From the NCBI GenBank assembly GCA_902538085.1, contig CACBDV010000002.1, positions 221,642 to 285,641 of the forward strand: DNA of 64,000 nt. Reading direction: 5' to 3'. Source of the stretch: an uncultured Alphaproteobacteria bacterium (lineage in GTDB: Bacteria > Pseudomonadota > Alphaproteobacteria > HIMB59). Made by a program: the position numbers and the translations under genes. A model generated the notes under the pieces. The model saw only the letters and a program-made list of their open reading frames with translations, searched no databases and was not told the DNA's origin. Positions 34,491-45,900 of this stretch are shown one piece after another; position 1 is the first letter of the stretch, and every line of letters starts with the position of its first letter.

Positions 34491-35399
34491 ATGGCAGATA
34501 TAATTGATGGAAAAGCTTTTGCAGCAAAAATTAGAGCTGAGGTAAAAGAAGACTCAGACAAATTAATCTCTCAAAAACAAGTAGATCCATGTCTAGCAGT
34601 GGTGCTAGTAGGAGAAAATCCAGCAAGTAAGGTTTATGTGGGGCAAAAAACAAAAATGGCTGCTGAATGTAATATAAAAACTAAAGATTACAAATTAGAT
34701 GCAAGTACAGATCAAGAAACATTATTAAAATTGATAGATGAACTTAACAATGATGAGTCTGTTCATGGTATTTTAGTGCAGCTACCTTTACCCAAACAGA
34801 TTGATGAGAGAAAAGTGATAGATGCCATCGTGGTGGAGAAAGATGTTGATGGTTTTCATGCAATTAATGCAGGTAGACTTTCAATAGGCGGGGATATGTT
34901 AAAGAAAGCTTTTATCCCGTGTACACCATTAGGGTCATTACTCCTATTAAAAGACCAGATTGAGGATTTAAAAGGCAAAAGTGCAGTAGTGATTGGTAGA
35001 TCAAACATTGTTGGTAAGCCAATGTCTCAACTTTTAATTGAAGAGTCATGTACTGTTACTGTGGTGCACTCCAAAACCAAAGAAATTGAAAAAGTTTGCT
35101 CACAAGCAGATATTATTGTTGCAGCTATAGGAAGGGCTGAGATGATTGACTCAAAATGGTTAAAGGATGGTGCGATTGTTATTGATGTTGGCATAAACAG
35201 AATAACTATTACAAAAGAGGACGGAAGTGAAGGAAGTAAGATAGTGGGTGACGTAGACTTTGAAAGTGCCTCCACGAAAGCCTCAAAGATTACTCCTGTA
35301 CCGGGTGGTGTTGGGCCGATGACTATAGCGTGTCTTTTAAGAAATACTGTAACATCAGCTTATCGTCATGCTGGTTTGGAGGACCCAAGATCAAATTAA
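34491..35399 (+). CDS. folD: Methylenetetrahydrofolate dehydrogenase/cyclohydrolase FolD
   Basis: A 302-residue bifunctional enzyme for one-carbon transfer between methylene-THF and 10-formyl-THF with NADP+. The catalytic Lys lies in ASKVYVGQKTKMAAE (YxxxK), followed by GILVQLPLPKQID, PCTPLGSLLLL, and VVIGRSNIVGKPMSQLL for NADP. PVPGGVGPMTIACLLRNT closes the enzyme. ATG 34491 has AAGGAG 9 bases upstream, so the longer frame from 34449 is not used. It ends 3 bases before a convergent gene. Confidence 0.96.
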   Translation: MADIIDGKAFAAKIRAEVKEDSDKLISQKQVDPCLAVVLVGENPASKVYVGQKTKMAAECNIKTKDYKLDASTDQETLLKLIDELNNDESVHGILVQLPLPKQIDERKVIDAIVVEKDVDGFHAINAGRLSIGGDMLKKAFIPCTPLGSLLLLKDQIEDLKGKSAVVIGRSNIVGKPMSQLLIEESCTVTVVHSKTKEIEKVCSQADIIVAAIGRAEMIDSKWLKDGAIVIDVGINRITITKEDGSEGSKIVGDVDFESASTKASKITPVPGGVGPMTIACLLRNTVTSAYRHAGLEDPRSN

Positions 35400-35402
35400 A
35401 AA

Positions 35403-35747
35403 TTAAGTTTTTATTTTTCCTGAAATACTTGATCCAGGTGTTACGACGTTTCCTTGCTCATCAACTATTACTGGACCGGAGACTGGATCAGTTACTCCCA
35501 ATTCTGAACTGAGTTCCTCTAAAATATCTCTTATAGTGTCAAGATATGCGATCATTTGTTGGCGAGCATTGGCAAGACTATTTTCATCAACCCACTCAAC
35601 AACGCTACAATAGGATCTCTCGCCTGTTTTTATAACTTTGCGGGTAATAACTCCATCGGGATTTGAAAACTTCTTCATTGAGTCAATAAATGATTGTTCA
35701 TTACCAGGTTTAACTTTGAAACGCACGACACTCAAAAATTTAGCCAT
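35403..35747 (-). CDS. Small protein with ABM-like (dimeric alpha/beta barrel) pattern
   Basis: A 114-residue cytosolic protein. The first 80 residues (FLSVVRFKVKPGNEQSFIDSM, in parts VVRFKVKPGNEQSF and YCSVVEWVDENSL) look like an antibiotic-biosynthesis-monooxygenase-type ferredoxin-like fold; the last 30 are polar and Gly/Ser-rich. No catalytic residues can be named. It lies 48 bases downstream of the M50 gene on the same strand, so it may be the last gene of the giant-protein export operon or an unrelated gene. Confidence 0.6.
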   Translation of the reverse strand: MAKFLSVVRFKVKPGNEQSFIDSMKKFSNPDGVITRKVIKTGERSYCSVVEWVDENSLANARQQMIAYLDTIRDILEELSSELGVTDPVSGPVIVDEQGNVVTPGSSISGKIKT

Positions 35748-35795
35748 ATTTTATCCTATTAAAATTATCAAATGAAAACATCATAATTCTTAGAC

Positions 35796-37898
35796 TTAAA
35801 AACTTATTTCTCTTATAAGAGTCGCAGATATAAGATTTAATATTTTATCAAAATAGGACTGTGGCTGAATACCTACATTTGCAAGACCTAAAACTTTCTT
35901 ATCGGAAAAGATTATATTTTCCGACAATTTAAGGGTTACTTTATAATAGGATTTCTCAGATTGTATTCCTCCACCAGGTTTTTCTCTTGCAGCTATAGGG
36001 CCGTTAAAAATAGAGGTAACCGAAGGATAAAGACTAAAATCGTCTACTGGTGATTTGCTTATGGACACTACTTCTAAATCAACCCTTGGCATTTCAATTG
36101 AATTAGGAACAAAAAAACTATTTTTAAACTCTTTAACCTTTGAAATGTCATTTTCAGACAAAAAAGCTATGACTTGAAATGACTCTTTATTTACAATTGA
36201 CATAATTGGATCATCTTTATTTAGCCATTGATTTTTTTTTAATTCAATTAAACTTACAATCTCTCCTTTAAATGGTGCAGTAATACTTAACGATGATTTA
36301 ATTTTTTCTAAATTATTAATATTAGTTATGATTTTTTTTTCTTCACTTTTCATTATCATTAAATCTGATTTATTTTGATCGCCCTCTAAAGCATTGTTTA
36401 TTTGAATTGAGATTAATTTTTTTTCTTCAAGAAGTTTTTGTATATCTGAATTAAGTGATGGCGAATTTAGTTTTATTAAGTCTGCTCCTAATTGTACAGA
36501 TTGATTTTCTTTAATGTATATATCTGAAACTTGTGAATTTATTGTTGGGTAAATTGTAATGTATTCTTCTGATTGATAAATTGCAGGAATGGACTGTGTA
36601 TTTTTCCAAGGGTAGAATAAAATAAATGATAAGGCTCCTAAAATTAAAATTGTTCTAATTATACGAATATTTAAAAAAAAACTAGAGCGAAGTTTCCACC
36701 ATTCTCTTAACTCTTTTAAAATAGGCAATGCTATAAACCAAATAATTTCTACTACAAAAAGAAATATTCCTAAAATTTTGAATGCAAAAAAATAAACTAA
36801 TAAAGCTATACCTATAAATAAGAAGAACCTGTATATCCAAGTCGACCAGGCATAAATAGTAATTAAATTTTGGCGTTGTTGGCTCATATACTCAGGAGGA
36901 TTAAGGCTCAATCCAAACAACCAATTTCGCAATTTCCACTTTGCAATAGCAAATGCTCGGGGCTGAAGGTTGTCTATTTTTATAAAATCTGCAAATACGT
37001 AATATCCGTCAAACCTCATAAATGGGCTAATGTTAATAAGTAGTGATGAAATCCATCCTGTTGTTGCAACGAAAAAAGCTGCACTTTTCAAAATTCCTGG
37101 ATCAGATACTCCCCATACAAAAGTAGCCAGCAAGGCTAAATGTAGCTCTGTCGAGATTCCAGCAAAATTTATTGTCAGTCTTTTCTTATGATCTCTAAGT
37201 CTCCAAGCATTAGTATTATCAGTGTATAAAAAAGGAAAAAAGACTAAAAACGCAATTCCCATTGAATTGACATTACATCCAAAATTCTTAGCTGTGTAAG
37301 CATGGCCTAATTCATGAATTGCTTTTACACCTACTAATGCGATTGCATAAAAAATTAATCCATTAAAATTGAAGAAATACAAAAAAGTAGATAAAAATTC
37401 ATCCCAGCCTTGAATAACAAAATAAATTCCAATAATACCAAAAAAATAAATTATTGATCTAAAAAGTTTTTTTCCAAAAAGCTTAGCTATATTTATTGTT
37501 CTGTCTAAAAAAGGATCTGGCTTAATCAAAGGTATTTTAAAAAAAAGATAATTATGAATTAAATTTAAAAACCAATGCTTTTTTTTAGCCTGATGTTGAG
37601 CTAGTAATAGTTTAACATCTTCTGAACTTGAGTGAGTTATTAAACTATTAACCTTTAAAAAATTTATAAAATCATCTAACTCCTCTTCCTCGATAGTAAT
37701 ACCCTTAGCTTCTACTTTTTCAATAAACTGTTTTGAGTCTACTCCTGCAGTCCAATGTCTCAGTATTCGAAAAGCATTTAAACCTAATGTAAAATATTTG
37801 TTTCTTAAATTATCATAAATCAGCCATGATGGAGAACCGTCCTCCATAGGAGTTCCTGGTAAAAGTTGAAGGTCTTGTCTTATTGATGGAGTAATCAT
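35796..37898 (-). CDS. PqqD-like / M50 metalloprotease / HlyD fusion membrane protein
   Basis: A 700-residue inner-membrane protein with three parts. Residues 1-95 look like a PqqD-type winged-helix peptide-binding domain (LQLLPGTPMEDGSPSWLIYD). Residues about 145-430 are a polytopic M50 site-2 protease-like core: HELGHAYTAKNFG (H195, E196, H199) and the second metal motif NISPFMRFDGYY (D297) are intact. Residues about 440-700 are a periplasmic HlyD/lipoyl-type adaptor with a coiled coil (about 480-545) and SITAPFKGEIVSLIELKKNQ. It is the third accessory gene behind the giant protein, directly after the GAF/HlyD gene with no gap. I infer that it processes and/or passes the giant protein. Confidence 0.85.
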   Translation of the reverse strand: MITPSIRQDLQLLPGTPMEDGSPSWLIYDNLRNKYFTLGLNAFRILRHWTAGVDSKQFIEKVEAKGITIEEEELDDFINFLKVNSLITHSSSEDVKLLLAQHQAKKKHWFLNLIHNYLFFKIPLIKPDPFLDRTINIAKLFGKKLFRSIIYFFGIIGIYFVIQGWDEFLSTFLYFFNFNGLIFYAIALVGVKAIHELGHAYTAKNFGCNVNSMGIAFLVFFPFLYTDNTNAWRLRDHKKRLTINFAGISTELHLALLATFVWGVSDPGILKSAAFFVATTGWISSLLINISPFMRFDGYYVFADFIKIDNLQPRAFAIAKWKLRNWLFGLSLNPPEYMSQQRQNLITIYAWSTWIYRFFLFIGIALLVYFFAFKILGIFLFVVEIIWFIALPILKELREWWKLRSSFFLNIRIIRTILILGALSFILFYPWKNTQSIPAIYQSEEYITIYPTINSQVSDIYIKENQSVQLGADLIKLNSPSLNSDIQKLLEEKKLISIQINNALEGDQNKSDLMIMKSEEKKIITNINNLEKIKSSLSITAPFKGEIVSLIELKKNQWLNKDDPIMSIVNKESFQVIAFLSENDISKVKEFKNSFFVPNSIEMPRVDLEVVSISKSPVDDFSLYPSVTSIFNGPIAAREKPGGGIQSEKSYYKVTLKLSENIIFSDKKVLGLANVGIQPQSYFDKILNLISATLIREISF

Positions 37899-39233
37899 TT
37901 AGATACCAAGTGTTTGTCGAACAAAAATAATTGGTTTTCTAAATAAGTAAAAAAATAGTTTCACTTCTTCACCGAAAATTTTAGCAGTTCCTCTGAGTCC
38001 AATTCTTGGAGAGTTTTTGGACGTAAGAATTTCCGCTGTTACCCGGTAAGCTAGAGTGTTCTCACTGGTAAGTTCAGGCTCATAAGAAAATTTTGAAACC
38101 CTAGCAGGAATAACATTCAGTGGATCAGAGTCTAAAAAAACGTTTATTTCTGCGTCTTTTTTTACTGTTATGGCATCTTTTACAGGCATCATTATCTCGA
38201 CAACAACATTCGATGGGTCAGCAATAACCATTATTGTCTCTCCTACCTTAAAAGGCTTGCCTATAAGAAGTGATTTATCCTTGATAACTGCAATTCCATC
38301 AGCTGGAGAATTGACCGTAGATTCATCTAATAAATATTTCTGATAACTTAAGGTTTGTTCTACAAGTTTAATTTTACTCTGAAGTTGACTGACCATCGCT
38401 TTGTCCTCTTTACTTTGAAAAGATGATTGTTTAGCCTGAAGTAATTCGGTTTCAATTACTTTTAATTCTTGGAAAGCTAAATCGTAATCATTTTGTAAAT
38501 CTGTTTTTTCAAAAGATATTAATGTAGTTCCAATATCAACTTCATCATTATTTTGAATAAAAACTTCTTGTATGACGCCTTCAATTGGAGCATTTATAAC
38601 ATAGGGGTCTTTTGGAACAATTTCTGATTTGCCAACTGTCGATAGAGAAATTGGAATGAACATACTAGCAATAAGTCCCGCTATAATTAAAAATTGAAAC
38701 CATGTATTTTTAAAAACTTTAATGGAGCTTTCAAAAAAATTATTTTCTTTGAGTGATCCCATCGCGTGTCCAATAGATGAACTCAAGTGTCTGATGTACT
38801 CGATATCTTGCTCTTCCCAATTTTCATCTCTTGCAAGAAGCAGTGCTGCTTGAGGGCCTTTTTGATTTGAAAAACAAGGAACCCATAAAAGTTTATCAGG
38901 AATTGGATTTTCACCTTTGGCAGGGATTAATGAGTCTTTTTCGATTGTAAATGGATGTGTATCAGGAGATCCCTCTTTTAATTTTTCTCTTATTATTTTC
39001 TGAGCTAATATAGTTGTCGAAGAAGTTTGTTCTACAACTGCTATGTCAGAAATAGCATCAATCTTAAATTTATTTGGGTTTGCCCATTCTCCAAAAAAAG
39101 CAAAGACAAAAGGGGTTATGTTTCTTAACTCATTTGTAACTGTATATCTGATTTCTACAAAAGACTTTGCTTCACGTAATTTTTTTTCAAACGTGAAAAT
39201 CCTTGCTAAACGATTTAATTGGTCTTGGCTCAA
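37899..39233 (-). CDS. GAF-like / HlyD membrane fusion adaptor
   Basis: A 444-residue protein. Residues 1-165 look like a cytoplasmic GAF-type sensor domain (FEKKLREAKSFVEIRYTVTNE at the start, LLLARDENWEEQDIEYIRHL at the end). One transmembrane span covers about 177-200. The periplasmic part is a membrane-fusion adaptor: lipoyl half-motifs INAPIEGVIQEVFIQNNDEV and VNSPADGIAVIKD on either side of a coiled coil (about 250-305), then a beta-barrel ending GLRGTAKIFGEEV. It overlaps the upstream adaptor gene by 4 bases. The cytosolic GAF-like part is unusual for an adaptor and may sense or recruit substrate. Confidence 0.85.
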   Translation of the reverse strand: MSQDQLNRLARIFTFEKKLREAKSFVEIRYTVTNELRNITPFVFAFFGEWANPNKFKIDAISDIAVVEQTSSTTILAQKIIREKLKEGSPDTHPFTIEKDSLIPAKGENPIPDKLLWVPCFSNQKGPQAALLLARDENWEEQDIEYIRHLSSSIGHAMGSLKENNFFESSIKVFKNTWFQFLIIAGLIASMFIPISLSTVGKSEIVPKDPYVINAPIEGVIQEVFIQNNDEVDIGTTLISFEKTDLQNDYDLAFQELKVIETELLQAKQSSFQSKEDKAMVSQLQSKIKLVEQTLSYQKYLLDESTVNSPADGIAVIKDKSLLIGKPFKVGETIMVIADPSNVVVEIMMPVKDAITVKKDAEINVFLDSDPLNVIPARVSKFSYEPELTSENTLAYRVTAEILTSKNSPRIGLRGTAKIFGEEVKLFFYLFRKPIIFVRQTLGI

Positions 39234-39976
39234 AATACAACTCGCCCACTCATTCCAGGCAGAAGGGCAGAGCTAGCGTTTGTAATAGTACCTTTTAGTT
39301 GAATTGTTTGGCTTACAGCGTCAACATTTGCACCAATTCCACTTATAGAGGCATTGAATTCTTCTTGTATTTCATCAATATAAACAGTGATTGGATGGCC
39401 TATTGTTAGCCAAGAAACCCATTCACTAGATACTACCATTTCTAATTCAAGAACATCAGTTTTTATAATCTTCATTAATTCAACTTGAGGCTGTATCGAC
39501 TCAAATGCGTTTACCACTACTTCCTCAACTGCACCATCAAAAGGCGCTCTAATTTCACATCTCTCTACATTTAGTTCAGCAATACGTAATTCTGATTTTG
39601 CCTTCTCATACTCTGATATAGAGAGTTCAAGTTCATATTTTCCAATAGATCTCATCTGTAACATCTGTTCATCACTTTTTAGTTTGATCAATGCGCTATT
39701 TTCATTGGCTCTAACTACATCTTTTTGTGCTTCATACAAACTACAATCGAATTGAATGAGTAAATCTCCTTTTTTAAATCTTTCCATTTCTTTTACAGAA
39801 ATACTAGTAATACGAGCGGCCAATTCACTGGAAAGAACAGCTTCTTGAGATGCAACCACTAAAGCTCTTGACTCCCTAACTTCGGCTTTAGAGGAAACAG
39901 TAAATAGGAGAGATAAAATGATTATTTTAACCAGAAACTTTAACAAGTTTATCTCCATAATTTTCATGACCTTCAT
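39230..39976 (-). CDS. Periplasmic adaptor (HlyD/RND-type), short
   Basis: A 248-residue adaptor with an N-terminal signal or anchor (about residues 10-30), a short coiled coil (about 80-115), lipoyl half-motifs (SQEAVLSSELAARITSISVK and CEIRAPFDGAVEEVVV) and a beta-barrel that ends ALLPGMSGRVVF, the usual adaptor ending. Start is ATG 39976, or ATG 39958, which better follows a GAAGG site. Its 5' end lies inside the 3' end of the giant gene (50-base overlap), and it overlaps the GAF/HlyD gene by 4 bases, so all are coupled. Confidence 0.85.
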   Translation of the reverse strand: MKVMKIMEINLLKFLVKIIILSLLFTVSSKAEVRESRALVVASQEAVLSSELAARITSISVKEMERFKKGDLLIQFDCSLYEAQKDVVRANENSALIKLKSDEQMLQMRSIGKYELELSISEYEKAKSELRIAELNVERCEIRAPFDGAVEEVVVNAFESIQPQVELMKIIKTDVLELEMVVSSEWVSWLTIGHPITVYIDEIQEEFNASISGIGANVDAVSQTIQLKGTITNASSALLPGMSGRVVF

Positions 39977-42900
39977 ACTGTAAATCTAATTGCTCTTGAA
40001 GAGTTGCAAATTTAATAAGTTTTTCATTTGATTCAACATTTTGTGAATTTAAAACAATAGAATCTTGAGAAGTGACCTCATCAATTTCTCTTGGAATAGT
40101 TGGTATATCATTAAGACTTGACTGATCGTCTGTGTTTGGTGTTTGGTTTTCATTATTGCTTGATTCATTCGGGTTAAGAGTATTATTTATAATCGACCCA
40201 TCTTCTAAATCATTTTGTGTGTCAAGTAACATTTGTCCTTTTTCATCAACAGTAACTTCGGTTTTTAAAGCTGCACTTCGGTCTATGAAAGGTTCGAGGT
40301 CGCGTTTTAAGGCTTTATCCTGACTAACAGAGTTTCTATCTAGAGTAACATTGATTTCTCTTGTGCTATTATCATTATCGATTGCTATCACCTTGACATC
40401 GATTGAGTAAATATTTTGAGGAAACTGAACGATCGTCTGACCTGTTGATGGATCAACACGTATCCAGCTTGGAAGAGAGGAGCCATCCTCTAAAGTTCCT
40501 GTGTATTGTTTCACATTAAGCCTATAATCATCTCCAATAGCAAATCCCAATAAAGTATTTTCATTTATTCCAGGCCTTCCACTTTGATCAATGTTTAAAT
40601 CTTCAACAGCAACATCGATTACCTTCATACCGCCATTGAATGTGTATTCCTTAACTAGGGAGCCTAAATTTCCTCTCACCGCAAGATCAGCTATTTGGTC
40701 ATTAACTTTAGGTGTTTCGAACGTTACTGTTTTATCAGCAATCGCCGCTTCTAATGTTTTTTGCTTAACAATCAGTGGTGGAGTTGGTGCTTCACCAGGC
40801 TTACCGGGCTTTCCAATGATTATTGTAAATGTTTGTTGTGTAGATAAGTTACCTCCGTCTGTAGCAGTTACTGTAAAAGTATAAGTACCTTCAGGTAGGC
40901 GGCCTCTTATTCTTCCTGCATCGTTAACTGTCAATCCTGATGGTAAACCACCGTAACTATATGTTAGTTGCCCGTAAGTGCTGGTGCTTGGATCTGGGTC
41001 ATCGAAGAAAAGTTTTGATTGAATGACAATTCTATTATTTTCAGCACCTCTAAACGTAGGAGCTGTTGAAGAAGTAGGAGCGTCATTGATACCAGTAACT
41101 GTCACAGCTAATTGTGCTGTATCAGTACTCGATCCATTTGAGATAGTATAAGTAAAATAATCTATAGCGGTAGTATCAGGGGTGAGAATGTCTGCTCCAT
41201 CCTGGTCTGCAACATATGAATAAGTACCGTCTGAGTTGAGTGTTAGTGTTCCGTAAGTGCCTTTTAAAGAAGATCCCACCGTGCCACTTGTACCAGTACC
41301 TGCTTCTGTTCCTGTTCTTACAGCAGAAATTGTTGCATCTGCGCTCTCATCAGCATCACTTCCACTATCAGTATCATTTGACAATAGACCGGAGCCTTTA
41401 TTTCCAACACTTAGAGTATTACCATCTGTAACACTTCCAGTATCATTATTTCCAACAACCTCATTATCTTGACCGGTAACTGTAATGGTAATTGTTGCTG
41501 TATCAGTTGCTGTTCCATCGGATACAGTATAAGTAAAGACATCTGTCTCAGAAGAGCCATCGGCTATATCATCAGCTGCAGCTTGATCAGCAGTGTAAGT
41601 GTAAGATCCATCTGCACCAACAGTTAATGTTCCATAATTACCAACTATTTGAGTACCATTACTTTGATAAGTTGAGCTTGAGGCAACAGTGCCTGAATTG
41701 CCATTTGAGTGAGATATATTTGTTACCGTCAATGAAGAGGAGTCATCAACGTCTGCATCGGTATCATCATTTAATAAATCGTTCTGAGCTGCTGTTTTTG
41801 TAACAGTTTCATCCTCATTCACAGAGTCAGTATCATCTACCCCGACTGGATCATCATTAATACCAGTTACTGTAATTGTCAATGTTGCTGTGTCAGTAGC
41901 TGTTCCATCAGAAACTGTATAGGTGAAGACGTCGGTTTCTGTATCATCAGCATCTAAGGCATCAGCTTTTGCTTGATCTGCTGTGTATTTATATGCTCCA
42001 TTAGATCCAATCACCAATGTACCATAAGCGCCTGTCACAGATGTGCCATTAAGATGTGTAGTACCAGATGAAACGTTTGACTCTGATCCGGAGTCAGGTT
42101 GAATTTTTGTAACAGTTAAATTGGCGGGGTCGTCATCGTCAGCGTCTGTATCATCATCTAAAACATCATCTTGAATAGCTAACTTAGTGACGCTAGAGTC
42201 CTCATCAACACTATCGGTGTCATCAACAGCTACAGGGGTGTCATTGACACCCGTTACAGTTATTGTCAATGTTGCTGTATCAGTTGCTGTTCCATCAGAA
42301 ACTGTATAGGTGAAGATGTCGTTTGCTGTATCACCTGCATCTAAATCATCAGCTGCACTTTGATCAGCGACATAAGTATAAGATCCATTTGAATTAAGAG
42401 TTAGTGTTCCGTAAGTACCAGTTAAAGCAGATCCAACAGTGCCGCTATTACCCGTTCCATCCTCTGCCCCAGTTCTAATAGCAGAAACTGTAAGAGAGGC
42501 TGAGTCATCTGCATCTGTATCATCATTTAAAACATCATTTTGTGAAGCGGTTTTAGAGACAGTTTCATCCTCGTTCACACTATCGGTGTCATCAACAGCT
42601 ACTGGAGCATCATTTACACCAGTAATATTGATTGTCAGTAATGCTGTCGCGGTTGCAGAATTTTCATCGGTTAGCGTATAAGTAAAGACATCACTTGCAG
42701 GATCATTAGCATCTAAATCATCAGCTGCAGTTTGATCGGCTGTGTAAGTATAAGAACCATCAGCTCCAACTGTTAAGGTACCATAAGTACCGACTATTTG
42801 TGTGCCACTACTGCTATAAGTCGAACCCGAAGAAACAGTTCCAGAGTTACCATTTGTATGCGATATATTAGTAACTGTTAGCGAAGCATCTGTATCAGCA

Positions 42901-45900
42901 TCTGTATCATCATTTAACACGTCTTCCTCAGATCCCGTTTTAGTAACAGTAGCATCTTCGTTCACACTATCGGTATCGTCTACACCTACGGGTGTGTCGT
43001 TCTTTCCTGAAACTGTAATTGTTAGTGTTGCCGTGTCAGTGTCTGTGCCATCCGTCAATGTGTAAGTAAATACATCATTTTTACTTTCTCCAACATCTAA
43101 AGCATCAGCTGCTGTTTGATCAGCAGTATAACTATACGATCCGTCTGCACCAATTGTTAAAGTACCATAGGTACCGACTATTTGTGTACCACTACTATTA
43201 TAAGTTGAACTTGAAGAGACTGATCCAGAATTACCATTTGTATGTGATATATTTGATACTGAAAGAGAAGCGCCTGTATCAGTGTCTGTATCGTCATTTA
43301 AAACATCATTTTGAGAACCTGTTTTAGTAACAGTTTCATTTTCGTTTACACTATCGGTGTCATCAACAGCTACAGGGGCGTCATTCACGCCTGTAACTGT
43401 AATAGTTAGTGTTGCCGTCGCGGTTGCAGAACCATCAGTAATTCTATAGGTAAATTCATCATTCCTTTGAACATCTGTAGCAAGGGCTTCAGCAGCTGAT
43501 TGATTTGCTGAGTATACATATGAGCCGTCTGAACCAATAGTTAGTTGACCATAAGTTCCAGTAACAGTTGTCCCCGTGGTGGTTCCAGAGGCACCGTAAG
43601 TAGTATTATTACTTACAGATGTGCCTGAGGCTGCACTACTATGTTGAATTTGATCAACTCTAATTGTATCTCCATCTGGGTCACTGTCATCATTTAAGAC
43701 ATCGTTTTGAGCACCGGTTTTAGTTACAGATGCATTTTCATTCACGCTATCTGTATCGTTAACAGCTACTGGGCTTCGATTACTTGCAGTTCCTCCGATA
43801 ACAGTGAGTACGAGATCTGCCGTGGTTGTTGCTGTTCCATCGAATAAAGTGTACGTAAAAGTATCAGACACTGTAGCACCATCGCTTAATCCTGAAATAT
43901 CAGAACTTGCTACATATGTGTAAGAACCATCTGCGCCAATTGTCAAAGTACCATAAGAGCCCGTTACAGATGTACCACTACTGTTATAGGAGCTCCCTGA
44001 AGAAACACTAGAATTATCACCACCACTTTTTTTAATTTGAGTGATTCTAAGAGTGTCGTTTGTGTCAAGATCACTATCTTTGTGTGAACTTGAAGTTGTA
44101 TGGATGACATCACCTGAGTGTTCACCGTTTGCATCAAAACTGCCGTCAACATTTGCATTTGCACTATTTTGAACAGTTAGTGTAGATCCTTCATTGACGA
44201 CGCCGACATCATTTTGTGCTGATGGGTTATCGTTTGCACCTAATACTTTAATAGTAATATTTGCTGTATTTTCTTGCGTGCCATCCGTTATGGTGTAAAC
44301 AAACACATCATTCTGACTCTCTCCAGCTGCAATGGAGTCTGCAGCTGCCTGATCAGCAGCATAACTATACGATCCGTCTGCACCAATTGTTAAAGTACCA
44401 TAAGTTCCTGTTACGGAGGTACCGCTACTGTTATAAGAACTTCCTGGTTGAACAGAAGAATCTGTGCCAAGATTTTTTCTAATAAGCTTTACGCTTAAAG
44501 AGGCTGATGTATCTAAATCAGTATCTTTATGAGAGCTTGAGGAGGTGTCTAAAACATCACCTGAATTTTCTCCTGTTGTGTCAAGAGAACCAGAAATGTT
44601 GGAATTTGATCCGTTTGTAACAGTCAAAGTGAGATCTTCTGTTATTGCACCTTCGTCATCTTGTGCGGTAGGAGTATCGTTTATACCAATAACTGTGATA
44701 GTGATTGTTGCAGTATCCGTTGCAGTCCCGTCAGTCAATGTATAAGTAAATACATCTGTAACTATATCGCCTGCATCAAGAGCGTCCGCATCAGAATCGT
44801 TAGCAACGTATTTATATGAGCCGTCTGAACCAATGGTTAGTTGACCATAAGTTCCGCTAACAGTTGTGCCCGCGGTAGTTCCAGAAGCACCGTAAGTAGT
44901 ATTATTGCTTACAGCTGTGGAAGAGCCTGCCGAGCTATGTTGAATTGCTGAAACTCTCAAAGAAGCACTAGCGTCAGCATCAGAGTCCTTGTTTGAACTT
45001 GAGGTTGTATCTATTACATCACCGGTATATTCGCCGGTGATGTCTACAAAACTATATGGACTTGAAAGTGAAAAAGATTGGATTCCGTTACTTGATGCTC
45101 GAGCTAAAAATGCTTTGGATCCATCATTATTAAATATAATATCAGTTGGTTTATCTGCATAGCTACTCACATCAAATGCACCATTAAATGTTGCAGTAGA
45201 TAAGTTAAAACCGGTACTAAGATCGTATTCTAAAATATCATCATTTTGCTGACCTGTGATAAACAATTTTGTGCCTGTTGCGTTAAATGAAATTCCCCTT
45301 GGTGTTTCTTCTTTTGCACTAAAATCTAAACTTCTACTTGTGTATGAAATTGTTGAGGAATCAAAAGCAGTTGATAGAGAATATTCATAAACAGTATCAT
45401 TAATATCTCCCAGTAAAAACATTTTAGTTCCATCAGTATTAAAAGTAAAACCTCTAGGGTTGCCGTCTTGACCGCTAATTACAGTTGAAGTAGGTGTTGG
45501 TAATGAGGAAATATCATAGGCTGTAGATAAAGCAAATTCATGAATCTTTTTATTACTTCCTGAGCCATTGCTTATATACAGCTTCGTACCATCATTATTA
45601 AATCTTATACCACGTGGATTACCTGCGTGAGAAGAAATGTCAGTTGTACTACTTTGAGAAGCAGTATTTATATCAAAAGCAGTTGTTAAAGCGTGTACAG
45701 AGATATCTGGTGAATTGCTATGTTCAAGAACAAACATTTTAGTCCCATCATGATTAAATGCTACAGAACGAGTTGTATTTGTAGTTGAATATGGAGAACC
45801 AGTATCAAGAGATGCAGGTGTTACGGTAGTATTATTACTGCTATTAATAACAGTCAAGGTTCCATCTTCATTAATGGTTCCAGTATCATTTTGCGCAACG

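Noticed and set aside
39927..41085. RTX (GGxGxDxLx) calcium repeats and a type I secretion tail at the giant's C-terminus
   Set aside because: No glycine-rich nonapeptides are present; the tail is an Ig/cadherin-like domain and an acidic linker.
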